Below, one piece after another: positions 18,206-26,691 of a stretch of DNA of 64,000 bases. The position numbers were made by a program, and so were the translations under genes. Source of the stretch: Marinithermofilum abyssi (GTDB lineage Bacteria > Bacillota > Bacilli > Thermoactinomycetales > DSM-45169); contig NZ_BMHQ01000004.1 of assembly GCF_014641195.1 (NCBI RefSeq), positions 62,001 through 126,000 on the forward strand. The letters run 5' to 3'. Each line of letters starts with the position of its first letter. The first letter of the stretch is position 1. The notes beneath the pieces are model-generated. The model ran no database searches, was not told the origin of the DNA, and worked only from the letters and a program-made list of their open reading frames with translations.

Positions 18206-19663
18206 ATGACTGTACCGATCCAAGTGAAGGTACTGAAAAACTATGTGGGGGGAGCCTGGGTGGATTCCTCCTCCGAAAACCGACTGGAAGTTCCCAACCC
18301 GGCCACCGGAGAATCTCTCGGAACCGTCCCACTCTCGACGAAGGAGGATCTAGCCCGTGCGGTGGAAACTGCCGCGGAAGCCTTCCGTACCTGGCGGAAG
18401 ACGCCGGTTCCGAAACGGGCCCGGATCCTGTTCAAGTACCAACAACTTTTGATCGAGCACAAAGAAGAGCTGGCCCGTCTGATCACCATGGAAAACGGCA
18501 AGAGCATCAAGGAAGCTTTTGGAGAAGTGCAACGGGGCATCGAATGTGTGGAGTTTGCCGCCGGCGCTCCCACCCTGATGATGGGGAACCAGTTGCCGGA
18601 CATCGCCACCGGCATTGAATCCGGGATGTATCGCTATCCCGTCGGTGTGGTCGGGGGGATTACACCATTCAACTTTCCGATGATGGTGCCCTGCTGGATG
18701 TTCCCCCTGGCAATCGCCTGCGGCAACACCTTTGTCATGAAGCCTTCGGAGCGGGCCCCCCTTTCCGCCAATCGACTGGCGGAGCTCTTCACTGAGGCGG
18801 GTCTTCCTGACGGGGTGCTCAACGTGGTCCACGGCGCCCATGATGTGGTAAACGGCATCCTGGAACATCCGGAGATTAAGGCCGTTTCCTTTGTCGGCTC
18901 CCAGCCCGTGGCGGAGTACGTATACAAAAACGCTTCTGCTAACGGCAAGCGGGTCCAGGCCCTGGCCGGCGCCAAAAACCATTCCGTGGTGATGCCTGAC
19001 ACGGATCTGGATACGGCGGTCAAAGAGATCGTCAACGCCGCTTTCGGTTCCGCCGGGGAACGGTGCATGGCCTGTTCTGTCGTAGTAGCCGTCGGCGACA
19101 TCGCTGACGATCTGGTCGACCGGCTGGTGAAAGCCTCGGATGGGATCAAGATCGGCAACGGTCTGGAGGAAGAAGTCTTTCTCGGCCCGGTGATCCGGGA
19201 CACACACAAAGAGCGGACCCTGGGCTACATCGAGACCGGGATGAAAGAAGGGGCCCGACTGGTCCGGGACGGCCGGATAGACGACCTTCCCGAAGACGGC
19301 TGGTTCGTCGGTCCCACGATCTTCGACAATGTCAAGCCCGGCATGAAGATCTGGGAGGACGAAATCTTCGCCCCGGTCCTGTCGGTGGTACGGGCCAAGG
19401 ACCTGACCGAGGCCATTGAAATCGCCAATCGCTCCCGCTTCGCCAATGGCATGTGCATCTACACCGACAGCGCCAGAGCGGTGCGCCAGTTCAGGGAGGA
19501 GGCTAATGCCGGCATGCTGGGCGTCAACGTCGGCGTCCCCGCTCCCATGGCATTCTTCCCCTTCTCCGGATGGAAGGACTCCTTCTACGGGGACCTTCAT
19601 GCCAACGGCCGGGACGGGGTGGAGTTCTACACCCGTAAGAAGATGGTGACGGCACGTTATTGA
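18206..19663 (+). CDS. iolA: CoA-acylating methylmalonate-semialdehyde dehydrogenase IolA
   Basis: This 485-residue aldehyde dehydrogenase converts malonate semialdehyde, from the aldolase step, to acetyl-CoA and CO2 with NAD and CoA. It has [20 protein letters not shown], the substrate loop [12 protein letters not shown] and the catalytic Cys287 in [10 protein letters not shown], the CoA-dependent MMSDH pattern. ATG 18206 lies seven bases after AAGGAGG; the ATG at 18200 is too close. It ends the island and is followed at once by a long perfect hairpin. Confidence 0.95.
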   Translation: MTVPIQVKVLKNYVGGAWVDSSSENRLEVPNPATGESLGTVPLSTKEDLARAVETAAEAFRTWRKTPVPKRARILFKYQQLLIEHKEELARLITMENGKSIKEAFGEVQRGIECVEFAAGAPTLMMGNQLPDIATGIESGMYRYPVGVVGGITPFNFPMMVPCWMFPLAIACGNTFVMKPSERAPLSANRLAELFTEAGLPDGVLNVVHGAHDVVNGILEHPEIKAVSFVGSQPVAEYVYKNASANGKRVQALAGAKNHSVVMPDTDLDTAVKEIVNAAFGSAGERCMACSVVVAVGDIADDLVDRLVKASDGIKIGNGLEEEVFLGPVIRDTHKERTLGYIETGMKEGARLVRDGRIDDLPEDGWFVGPTIFDNVKPGMKIWEDEIFAPVLSVVRAKDLTEAIEIANRSRFANGMCIYTDSARAVRQFREEANAGMLGVNVGVPAPMAFFPFSGWKDSFYGDLHANGRDGVEFYTRKKMVTARY

Positions 19664-19700
19664 TGTATACCGAAGCTTCATTGGCTGATATGAATAGGGT

Positions 19701-19745
19701 ATAACAACAAGCTCCCTCGGATTTTCTGAGGGAGCTTGTTGTTAT
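19701..19745. terminator. Perfect 18-bp hairpin at the end of the inositol island
   Basis: ATAACAACAAGCTCCCTC (19701-19718) pairs with its exact complement at 19728-19745 around a nine-base loop. There is no long T-run after it on either strand. The symmetry and 38-base spacing from the iolA stop fit a bidirectional terminator or 3' stabiliser. Confidence 0.6.
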
Positions 19746-19965
19746 ACGGGTTTACACTCAAATAGACCATGGTAGAAGCTAAGAGCGGGTGGTCCCACCA
19801 CCTTCCATAGAGAGGGGTTTTCCCTATCTCCCTGCAGTTGTTCCAACTCCGGAAACATATCCGGGTGGTTGCCCCGGTTGAACAACGTGACTTCATGCCC
19901 TTCGGCTACCGCAGCCTCCACGACATGACGGCCCCAAAATTGCCTCCCAAGATCAATAAGTGCAC
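19746..19965 (-). pseudogene. Remnant of an NAD-dependent epimerase/dehydratase (N-terminus only)
   Basis: On the minus strand a well-spaced AGGAGGGG precedes GTG 19965. The protein opens VHLLILGGNF and, after a one-base frameshift, continues GRHVVEAAVAEGHEVTLFNRG and PDMFPELEQLQGDRE. That is the nucleotide-binding start of an extended short-chain dehydrogenase. About 45 recognisable residues survive; the rest, some 250 residues, is gone. Confidence 0.65.
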
Positions 19966-20099
19966 AGAAAACCCCCTCCTATTTGTTTACTCGGTTGCCC
20001 GGCACCAATCCCTTGTCCAAAGCGGCTGCCCTCGAATGCTTTGAGAAGCCCCCGGCATCCGCAGGAAGTGCTCTGGGGGTGCTTAGCCGTAGGGAGACG

Positions 20100-20336
20100 T
20101 CACGCAGCTTGAGAAAACAGGTGGCTGTATGCCCTTGGACCCTTGCCAAAACCGGAAGAAACTTGAGTTATCTTGACAGGGGCGGTTTCATTCGGCTGTA
20201 CCGTCCAAACCGTTAATGTCGATTCTTTGCTGGAGGTTTCACCGGGGAACGGAATGATCCGGTCGTAGTGGGTTTCTTTCGTGTGGGGGGAGGGGTTCTT
20301 CCAGCGAACAATGGATTGCTGCTCTTTTTCGCTCAC
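20100..20336 (-). CDS. Hypothetical protein, possibly truncated
   Basis: This 78-codon frame starts with GTG 20336 seven bases after a perfect AGGAGG, and follows the regulator gene by 34 bases on the same strand, so it was once or still is translated. No domain is recognised (MSEKEQQSIVRWKNPSPHTK, TLTVWTVQPNETAPVKITQV). Its end may be a frameshift product, because a neighbouring frame stays open for another 50 codons. Together with the nearby epimerase remnant it suggests a decaying stretch. Confidence 0.4.
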   Translation of the reverse strand: MSEKEQQSIVRWKNPSPHTKETHYDRIIPFPGETSSKESTLTVWTVQPNETAPVKITQVSSGFGKGPRAYSHLFSQAA

Positions 20337-20370
20337 GTTAATTCCTCCTGTTCCGGAAAGGGGTATACAG

Positions 20371-20934
20371 TCAGACGCACTTGATAGGGATAGTTAGATG
20401 GTTGACCTGCTTTTTTTTTTGGTATTTCTGAATCAGCTGCTTCATTAGGCGGATATAGTCCTGAACAAAAGCTTCCCGGTGATTTTCATCCGCTAGCTGA
20501 ATCACCGCATCCAACGTTGCACTGGGAATCTCTTGGCCCGCTTCCGTCTGTTCCATCAATCGGAGTGCATCCCGTTTCAGGCGCTCGGCGGTGGTGTACA
20601 CATGTCGGAGAGAGGATTGATCTTTCAGCTTCTGAACCGTATCGGCACCCCATCCCAACGTGTCCGATAACAAATAGTTTCGGGCGACCGCTTGGTATAG
20701 AACCTCCACCAGATTGCGAACTTGGCGGGTACCCACCCGCCGGACCAGATTGGCTTTTTCCAATGCTTTGATATGGTAGTTGATCCGTTGGGGCGGTTCG
20801 TTCAAGGAGCGTGCCACTTGCGCGGCAGAGGCAGGAGAGCAGAGCCGGGACAAAATTTCGCCCCGCAAAGGGTGCAATAAACAACTCGCCTGTTCCTGGG
20901 ATTCCACCACATAAGTCTCTTGTATTTTTTCCAT
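20371..20934 (-). CDS. Winged-helix (ArsR/HTH_20-like) transcriptional regulator
   Basis: 187 residues. The winged helix-turn-helix spans roughly residues 18-75 (LLHPLRGEILSRLCSPASAAQVARSL, then RINYHIKALEKANLVRRVG). A helical C-terminal half of about 100 residues probably serves dimerisation or ligand sensing, and a Lys-rich tail ends the protein. No Cys-pair metal site is visible in the HTH. A palindrome in the divergent gap at 20965-20986 is its likely operator. The target may be itself, the small downstream gene and the DUF4395 gene. Confidence 0.75.
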   Translation of the reverse strand: MEKIQETYVVESQEQASCLLHPLRGEILSRLCSPASAAQVARSLNEPPQRINYHIKALEKANLVRRVGTRQVRNLVEVLYQAVARNYLLSDTLGWGADTVQKLKDQSSLRHVYTTAERLKRDALRLMEQTEAGQEIPSATLDAVIQLADENHREAFVQDYIRLMKQLIQKYQKKKQVNHLTIPIKCV

Positions 20935-20964
20935 ATCTCCATCTCCTTATAAAATAATATATTC

Positions 20965-20986
20965 ACGTAAAAATAGTTTATTACGT
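20965..20986. promoter_or_regulatory. Inverted repeat in the divergent regulator/DUF4395 gap
   Basis: ACGTAA (20965-20970) and TTACGT (20981-20986) form a 6-10-6 inverted repeat. A second outer pair, TTCACG (20962-20967) and CGTGAA (20990-20995), overlaps it. The AT-rich position 30 bases upstream of the regulator start fits an autoregulatory operator. Confidence 0.5.
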
Positions 20987-21098
20987 AGGCGTGAAAATGT
21001 CTAAATTATTTTAGAATTGAAATAGATATGGAAATGCTATATACATCCATAGTAAAATATAATAAAAAATTGGATTACTTGGTTTTCTGGAGGGAGAA

Positions 21099-21521
21099 AT
21101 GATGAACGGAATTCCCGTCCCCTTTGTCCGGGCCAACCAGTGGTTTCAGGTAGTATCCGTCCTTATCGCGCTGGTATCGGGTGCGTATTGGATTCTGGTC
21201 GTTCCGTTGGCTTTCGGGGCATACAGTTTGGCTTTTCGTCGCAATCCGCTTTTCTACCTGATCCCCCCGTTTTTGAAAAAGCCCCTTTCGGAGTATCAGC
21301 AGGAGGATGCGGACCAACAGCGGTTCAACCAGTGGATCGCGGTGATCTGCCTCACTCTCTCCCTGCTCGGCTTCCTGGCCGGTCTTCCTGCGGTGGGTTA
21401 CGCCTTTGCCGTCCTGGTCGGGCTGGCAGCTGCCATCGCCCTGCTCGGCTTTTGCATCGGCTGCTTTATCCGTTTCCAATACCTCCAATGGCGGCACCGG
21501 CGAAAGAAAGCCGGAGAATGA
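21099..21521 (+). CDS. DUF4395 family membrane protein
   Basis: A 140-residue protein with four hydrophobic segments: about 17-32 and 34-47, then two more between 78 and 125. A Arg/Lys-rich C-terminus ends in RHRRKKAGE. The sequence (GIPVPFVRANQW at the start, RFNQWIAVICLTLSLLGF, LLGFCIGCFIRFQ) fits DUF4395, a small family of unknown role often next to thiol or rhodanese-type proteins. GGAGGGAG lies 6-9 bases before tandem ATGs at 21099 and 21102. Confidence 0.75.
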   Translation: MMNGIPVPFVRANQWFQVVSVLIALVSGAYWILVVPLAFGAYSLAFRRNPLFYLIPPFLKKPLSEYQQEDADQQRFNQWIAVICLTLSLLGFLAGLPAVGYAFAVLVGLAAAIALLGFCIGCFIRFQYLQWRHRRKKAGE

Positions 21522-21849
21522 TGCCTTGTATTTCTGTGACATAGAGCGATTTTGTCTGGATTTGTATGCAACTAGGAAATTCCGCAGAGAGGCACCCTTT
21601 GAAATGAAGCTTTCTCGCCGTCCTTTTTCTACACGCTTCCTCTTCATACATTCGTACCCCAATCAAGCTGAAATCTTATCTGATTATGAATTTCCCCGGG
21701 AAATATCCGGTTCGAAGACGGATTCGCTTTCCCCTGATTTTTCAAGGCCCAAAAGGAGTGAAGTATTTTTGCCCCCTGATCTATAGCATCCGTTTCCATT
21801 TCCCTCTATACTGGAATAAGAACATTTGTCCGGCAGAGGTGCGAAGGCA
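21522..21849. other. 328-base gap without a recognised gene
   Basis: The stretch is AT-richer than its neighbours. It contains a short palindrome (TTTCCC-C-GGGAAA at 21691-21703) and a TATACT at 21807-21812 that lacks a good -35. I see no gene or clear terminator. Confidence 0.5.
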
Positions 21850-24105
21850 ATGGAACAAGTGGGCCTCAATCTGTTTGAGGAACATTATCTGAAAGGATCT
21901 CTGGTGCAGGAGATTTTTTATAACGAGGAAAATCATTTCGGCGTTTTTTTGATGCGGGTGGAGGAGGCGACGGAAGAGCTGGATACGGACGAAGTCGTCG
22001 TGGTCGGTACCATGATGCGTCCCCATCCTGATGAGACCGTGATGTGCCACGGAGAATGGCGGGATCATCCCCGTTATGGACGCCAGTATCAAGTGCACCA
22101 TATCAAAAAAGTGTTGCCCCGCTCTTCGGAAGCAGTCGTGAAATATTTGTCCAGCGGCTTGTTTCCCGGAGTGGGTAAAAAGACTGCGGAAAAGATTGTA
22201 AATCAGCTGGGGCCGAATGCGCTGGAAAAGATTGCTGCCAACCCCGATGTTCTGATGGATGTGCCAGGAGTGACAGCGGCCAGGGGACAGACGATTGCCG
22301 ACAGTCTGCGGGAGCATCAGGCACTGGAACAAGCGATGGTGTATTTGTATCAATTTGGCATCGGTCCGGCTACCGCCTTGAAAATCGTCCAAACCTACAA
22401 AGATGCCACCATTCAGGTGATCAAAGAAAATCCCTATCGCCTGATCGATGAAGTGGAAGGGGTGGGCTTTCGCCGTGCGGATGAGTTGGCAAGGCAGGCG
22501 GGATTGCCTGCGGATGCTCCCGAGCGCTATCAGGCGGCGGCTTTGTTTGCCATCCAGGAAGCATCTTTATCTTATGGGCATGTTTATGTGACCCAGGAGC
22601 AATTGGATGAAGAAGTGGGACAACTGTTGCAGAAAGACGCCGATGAGCTTTTTCCCCCCGATAAACGGTCGATTTACCTGAAACAAATGGTGGAAGAAGA
22701 GCGTATCTTGGAGGATCACGGCAAGTACTATCTCCCCTCCTTGTATTTTGCCGAGCACGGGGTCGCCGTAAGGGTGAAGCGGTGGTTGGAACAGGAGATC
22801 GAAGAAGTCCCGGCTCACGAGCTTTATAAAGCGGTGGGGGAGATCGAAGAAGAGTTGAAGGTGGCCTATGCCGATCGGCAACGGGAGGCAATGATCACAG
22901 CGATCCAATCGCCGTTGATGATCCTCACCGGAGGTCCGGGGACCGGGAAAACTACGGTGATTCAAGGGATTTGCCATTTGTTTGCCAAATTGAATGATTG
23001 TACTCTGGACCCCGCTGCTTATGAAGCGTCGGATAAACCTTATCCGATCCGGTTAGTGGCACCGACCGGACGGGCAGCCAAGCGGATGTCGGAAGCGACG
23101 GGAATGCCTGCGATGACGATTCACCGACTGTTGGGTTGGCGGGGCGACTTTTTTGAGCGGGATCAGGATCATCCTATTGAAGGCTCACTCTTAATCGTGG
23201 ACGAGGTATCCATGTTGGACGTCTGGCTGGCCAACCAGCTGTTTCGGGCGGTCCCCAAAGGGATGCAAGTGGTGTTGGTGGGGGATGACGATCAACTCCC
23301 CTCGGTGGGTCCGGGGAAGGTGTTAGAGGATTTGCTTCAGATGAAGGAGATTCCGCGAGTAGAGTTGACCGACATTTTCCGGCAGGAATCGGACTCCTCG
23401 ATTGTTCCCCTGGCGCACGCGCTGAAAAGAGGGGAAGTGCCTGACGATATCCTGAAGCCCCAGCCCGACCGTCGCTTTTTTCCCTGTAAACGGGATCAGG
23501 CAGTGGATGTGATCTTACAAACTTATACGGAAGCGTTGAACCGAGGGTACACCCTGTTTGACGTCCAAGTGTTGGCCCCGATGTATAAGGGTCCGGCAGG
23601 GGTCAACCGGATCAACGAAGCGATCCAGGAGGCAGTTAATCCGAAATCCGAAGGGAAAAAGGAAATTTCCTGGGGGGAGTCGGTGTTCCGCATGGGAGAT
23701 AAGGTATTGCAGCTGGTCAACCATCCGGAGCACCCCGTATATAACGGCGACATGGGACAGATCGTGGCGATTGACGAGAAAGCCCAACAGGATCAGCCTG
23801 TGGTTTGGGTTCAGTTTGACCGGCAGGAAGTACCTTATAAACGGAGTCAACTGGGGCAGCTCTCTCTGTCTTATGCATGTTCCGTTCATAAATCCCAGGG
23901 ATCCGAGTTTTCGATCGTCATTTTCCCCGTGTTAATGGCATATCGTCGCATGTTACAGCGAAATCTGATCTATACCGGGATCACCCGCAGCAAATCTTAC
24001 CTGATTTTGTGCGGGGAAGTGGATGCTCTTTCCTTCGGAGTAGGCCGGCAGGATCAGGTGAAACGGAACAGCCAGCTGGTGGATTTGTTACATGGAGAAT
24101 GGTAA
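21850..24105 (+). CDS. recD2: SF1B helicase RecD2
   Basis: 751 residues. The RecD2 N-terminal extension has tandem helix-hairpin-helix motifs (LFPGVGKKTAEKIVNQLG, NPYRLIDEVEGVGFRRADELAR). The helicase core has Walker A GGPGTGKTT with Lys367, Walker B-like LLIVDEVSMLD, and motif VI region LSYACSVHKSQGSEF. RecD2 is a 5'-3' DNA helicase that acts without RecBC in DNA repair. ATG 21850 is preferred over the upstream TTG 21826. The gene order with the following PRC-barrel gene matches Bacillus. Confidence 0.93.
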   Translation: MEQVGLNLFEEHYLKGSLVQEIFYNEENHFGVFLMRVEEATEELDTDEVVVVGTMMRPHPDETVMCHGEWRDHPRYGRQYQVHHIKKVLPRSSEAVVKYLSSGLFPGVGKKTAEKIVNQLGPNALEKIAANPDVLMDVPGVTAARGQTIADSLREHQALEQAMVYLYQFGIGPATALKIVQTYKDATIQVIKENPYRLIDEVEGVGFRRADELARQAGLPADAPERYQAAALFAIQEASLSYGHVYVTQEQLDEEVGQLLQKDADELFPPDKRSIYLKQMVEEERILEDHGKYYLPSLYFAEHGVAVRVKRWLEQEIEEVPAHELYKAVGEIEEELKVAYADRQREAMITAIQSPLMILTGGPGTGKTTVIQGICHLFAKLNDCTLDPAAYEASDKPYPIRLVAPTGRAAKRMSEATGMPAMTIHRLLGWRGDFFERDQDHPIEGSLLIVDEVSMLDVWLANQLFRAVPKGMQVVLVGDDDQLPSVGPGKVLEDLLQMKEIPRVELTDIFRQESDSSIVPLAHALKRGEVPDDILKPQPDRRFFPCKRDQAVDVILQTYTEALNRGYTLFDVQVLAPMYKGPAGVNRINEAIQEAVNPKSEGKKEISWGESVFRMGDKVLQLVNHPEHPVYNGDMGQIVAIDEKAQQDQPVVWVQFDRQEVPYKRSQLGQLSLSYACSVHKSQGSEFSIVIFPVLMAYRRMLQRNLIYTGITRSKSYLILCGEVDALSFGVGRQDQVKRNSQLVDLLHGEW

Positions 24106-24169
24106 TGATCCCCCTGCATGGAGGAATTCGTCGGGTTCATACTAAGGGATAGCGGAAGGAGGATGATCC

Positions 24170-24667
24170 TTGCGCAGATCCCAAGATGTGATCGGCTTGC
24201 CGGTGATTCACGTCCAGACGGGCAAACGGTTGGGAACCGTGTGTGACCTTCTGTTTAATGAACAGCAGCGCCTTCGGGGCGTCTTGCTGGAATGTGGAGG
24301 ATGGATGCGCCGCGGACGGTACATTCCTGCTGAAAGGGTAGGTTCTTTTGGTACCGACGCGGTGGTGGTGGACAGCGAAGAGGCGCTCAAAGCACTGGAC
24401 GGAGAACAAAGCCGCTGGACGGGTTTGCTGACGGGACAACACCACTTAAAAGGGCGCTCAGTAATGTCGGATGACGGCAATGAATTGGGTGCTGTAGAAA
24501 ACGTCTATTTCCATGAAAAGTTGGGAACCCTGTTGGGGTACGAGTTGTCCGAGGGGATGTTGACCGATTGGCGTCACGGACGCAAGGTGTTTCAACCGCT
24601 CGTCCCGCTCATTTGGGGTGGAGACGTGCTGATCTCCCCTTCCGCCGGACAGCTTGCGGACGTTTGA
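24170..24667 (+). CDS. PRC-barrel domain protein (YrrD-like)
   Basis: 165 residues with two PRC-barrel repeats, at about 5-75 (DVIGLPVIHVQTGKRLGTVCDLLFNEQQRLRGVLLE) and 90-155 (GRSVMSDDGNELGAVENVYFHEKLGTLLGYEL). PRC-barrels mediate RNA or protein contacts; the role of the YrrD group is unknown. The start is TTG 24170 after GGAAGGAGG. Position between recD2 and alaS is conserved in Bacilli. Confidence 0.85.
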   Translation: MRRSQDVIGLPVIHVQTGKRLGTVCDLLFNEQQRLRGVLLECGGWMRRGRYIPAERVGSFGTDAVVVDSEEALKALDGEQSRWTGLLTGQHHLKGRSVMSDDGNELGAVENVYFHEKLGTLLGYELSEGMLTDWRHGRKVFQPLVPLIWGGDVLISPSAGQLADV

Positions 24668-24686
24668 AGAAAGCCAGGTGTTGTCC

Positions 24687-24884
24687 ATGCTTCGCTGTCC
24701 CAACTGTCATTCCCACGATATTGGCAAAGTGGGGACCAATCAGTTTTACTGTTGGAGCTGTTTTATCGAGTTGTCGGTGGTAAACGGCGAGATTCAGTCC
24801 GTTTACCAAGTGGAGGAGGACGGGAGCCTGAGCTCCCTGAACGATCTGTTTCTAGAGGAAGGCCAAGACCGGATGTCCATGTGA
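24687..24884 (+). CDS. Small zinc-ribbon protein
   Basis: 65 residues with two Cys pairs, C4-x2-C7 and C22-x2-C25 (MLRCPNCHSHDIGKVG, FYCWSC), followed by an acidic tail. It is the size and pattern of short zinc ribbons that accompany the PRC-barrel gene in Bacilli. ATG 24687 follows AGGTG by six bases. Function unknown; a nucleic-acid-binding role is the usual guess for such ribbons. Confidence 0.7.
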   Translation: MLRCPNCHSHDIGKVGTNQFYCWSCFIELSVVNGEIQSVYQVEEDGSLSSLNDLFLEEGQDRMSM

Positions 24885-24904
24885 CATTGAAAGGGGAATT
24901 CCAT

Positions 24905-25132
24905 TTGAAACGGCGGCGAATCTTTTCCACCTTGTTGATTGGGAGCATAGCCGTCATGGCTGCGCGGGCTTTGCGATCCCGCACTCCCATGAAAAACATG
25001 TTGGGCAGAATGATGACGGGAATGGGTAATTTATCATCGCCCCGTTGGTTAAAGCGAGCCCGATTGCAGGTCAAGTTGGCCAGTATTGTCTCCCGTGTTG
25101 TAGGCCGCAAATGGCTTCGACGCGTGGCCTGA
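24905..25132 (+). CDS. Small basic protein, DUF3918-like
   Basis: 75 residues starting with TTG 24905, nine bases after AAAGGGG. A hydrophobic N-terminal segment (IFSTLLIGSIAVMAARAL) is followed by a very basic Met-rich stretch (RSRTPMKNMLGRMMTGMG) and a cationic C-terminus. The layout resembles the short YrzQ/DUF3918-type proteins found at this place in Bacillus chromosomes; this is a weak resemblance. A terminator follows 31 bases after the stop. Confidence 0.5.
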   Translation: MKRRRIFSTLLIGSIAVMAARALRSRTPMKNMLGRMMTGMGNLSSPRWLKRARLQVKLASIVSRVVGRKWLRRVA

Positions 25133-25163
25133 TTCAATCACCGTGAAAACATCCATCCTTCCC

Positions 25164-25194
25164 AATCCCCTGAACTCCGGTTCAGGGGATTTTT
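25164..25194 (+). terminator. Rho-independent terminator after the recD2 group
   Basis: AATCCCCTGAAC (25164-25175), loop TCCG, GTTCAGGGGATT (25180-25191), then TTT. A perfect 12-bp stem. Confidence 0.9.
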
Positions 25195-25255
25195 CATGAA
25201 ACCCCCTGACTTGGACATATACTGTAACAGACGAGTCCCGGGAGGTTGCGTGGGC

Positions 25256-26326
25256 ATGGAACGCTTAACCCAGAGCCGGTTGTTTTTTTGGTCGCTGCTC
25301 ACTTTGGTTTTTCTCGGTATCCTGTATATGTTGCTTCAGATCGAGCCGATGATTACGGGAATTTTCCTGTTTTTTAAGGCAGTACTGGGCCCCTTTTTTG
25401 TAGCGGTCATTATTTCCTATCTGCTCAATCCGATTGTAAATATGTTAAGTAACCGGGCCGTTCCCCGTTCGGTAGCGGTGCTGCTCATCTATTCGCTGTT
25501 TATCACTTGTATTGTGATTGTCATCTTGAATTTGGTTCCCTTACTCAATGCCCAGTTGCAAGAAATCATCGAACACTTTCCTCAATGGAACCAGCAGGTG
25601 CAGTCCTGGATTGAGCAGTACAATCACAATAAAGATGCATTGCCGGAGAGTGTACAGGCGGGGATTGAAAAGACTTTGAATCGCATCGAAGCGGCCATTA
25701 CCGACGGAGTAGGCGATTTGATGGGGAGTCTGGGCTCAACAATCAATCATCTATTTTTAGCGTTAATCGTCCCTTTTTTGGCTTTTTATATGCTGAAGGA
25801 TGTGCACTCCATTGAAAGCACTCTGATTAAATGGCTCCCGCTCAAAAGCCGGAAAGAAGCGCATCGTTTAATCAAGGACATCGACAGCGCCCTGGGCAAC
25901 TACATTCGCGGTCAGCTGTTGGTTTGTGCGGCGGTGGGGATGTTCGCCTATATCGGATATTTGATTATCGGCTTGCCCTATGCTTTGTTGTTGGCGGCAT
26001 TGGTAGCGGTGTTTAACGTGATTCCCTATCTGGGCCCCTTTTTTGGAGCGATTCCGGCGATATTGGTTGGTTTTACCGTATCCAAAGAATTGGTATTCGG
26101 TGTGGTGATCGTCAACCTGATCGTGCAAGTGCTGGAAGGGAATGTCCTCTCGCCGCAGATTGTGGGGCGGACGCTTCATTTGCACCCGATGATGATCATC
26201 TTTGCGTTGTTGGTGGGAGGAGAGATCGGCGGGATCATCGGATTGATTTTGGCCGTGCCCTTTTTCGCGATCCTCAAAGTAATCTTCGGACACATCGTTG
26301 CTCATCGTTTCAAAGGACAGGTTTGA
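25256..26326 (+). CDS. AI-2E family (PerM/YtvI-type) transporter
   Basis: 356 residues with two N-terminal transmembrane segments (VFLGILYMLLQI, AVLGPFFVAVIISYLLNPIV), a third near residue 75, a cytosolic amphipathic middle section (residues 95-160) and five further segments. The family motif NVIPYLGPFFGAIPAILVGF is present. Members export small molecules or ions by a largely unproven mechanism. ATG 25256 is nine bases after GGAGGT. Its stop codon overlaps the -35 of the alaS promoter. Confidence 0.85.
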   Translation: MERLTQSRLFFWSLLTLVFLGILYMLLQIEPMITGIFLFFKAVLGPFFVAVIISYLLNPIVNMLSNRAVPRSVAVLLIYSLFITCIVIVILNLVPLLNAQLQEIIEHFPQWNQQVQSWIEQYNHNKDALPESVQAGIEKTLNRIEAAITDGVGDLMGSLGSTINHLFLALIVPFLAFYMLKDVHSIESTLIKWLPLKSRKEAHRLIKDIDSALGNYIRGQLLVCAAVGMFAYIGYLIIGLPYALLLAALVAVFNVIPYLGPFFGAIPAILVGFTVSKELVFGVVIVNLIVQVLEGNVLSPQIVGRTLHLHPMMIIFALLVGGEIGGIIGLILAVPFFAILKVIFGHIVAHRFKGQV

Positions 26327-26350
26327 AGCGGGGAGGTTTCGTAGTATAAT
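26323..26350 (+). promoter_or_regulatory. Promoter of the alaS T-box transcript
   Basis: TTGAAG (26323-26328), 16-base spacer and TATAAT (26345-26350). The -35 overlaps the stop of the upstream transporter gene; the start would be near 26357. Confidence 0.7.
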
Positions 26351-26356
26351 ATAAAT

Positions 26357-26662
26357 AGACAAGCTTGAGAGCAGAATGCGATGACGGAACCGAAGTAGAC
26401 CGTTCTCCCGTTGCAGAGAGAGGAGCCCTTGGCTGGAAGGCTCCTTCGGTGCAGGCGGTTGAAAGCCAGTTCCCGAGTGCAGGTGAAGAGCCTGCCGGCT
26501 AACGCCGTTATCCCTTGAAGTGACTGTCTGCAAAGTATGTACCGGCAAAAGCGATCTGGATCGGTTACATATGAACTTTGCTGAATCGATCGCAGGCAGT
26601 AATCGGGGTGGTACCGCGGGAGCCTTTCTCGTCCCTGAAAAAGGGGAGGGAAGGGTTTTTTT
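26357..26662 (+). ncRNA. T-box riboswitch leader of alaS
   Basis: A 300-base leader with the diagnostic T-box sequence GGTGGTACCGCGG at 26607-26619. A mutually exclusive terminator follows, its 3' arm GGGGAGGGAAGGG running into seven T residues (26656-26662). Uncharged tRNA-Ala binding would stabilise the antiterminator and allow alaS transcription. The amino-acid specificity is taken from the downstream gene; I could not place the specifier codon with certainty. Confidence 0.92.
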
Positions 26663-26691
26663 GTTGGATTTTTTCAAAGGAGGGCGCCTAG

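Noticed and set aside
18350-19681. A 443-codon open frame antisense to iolA
   Set aside because: It mirrors the codon pattern of the GC-rich iolA gene, has no family resemblance, and iolA is certain.
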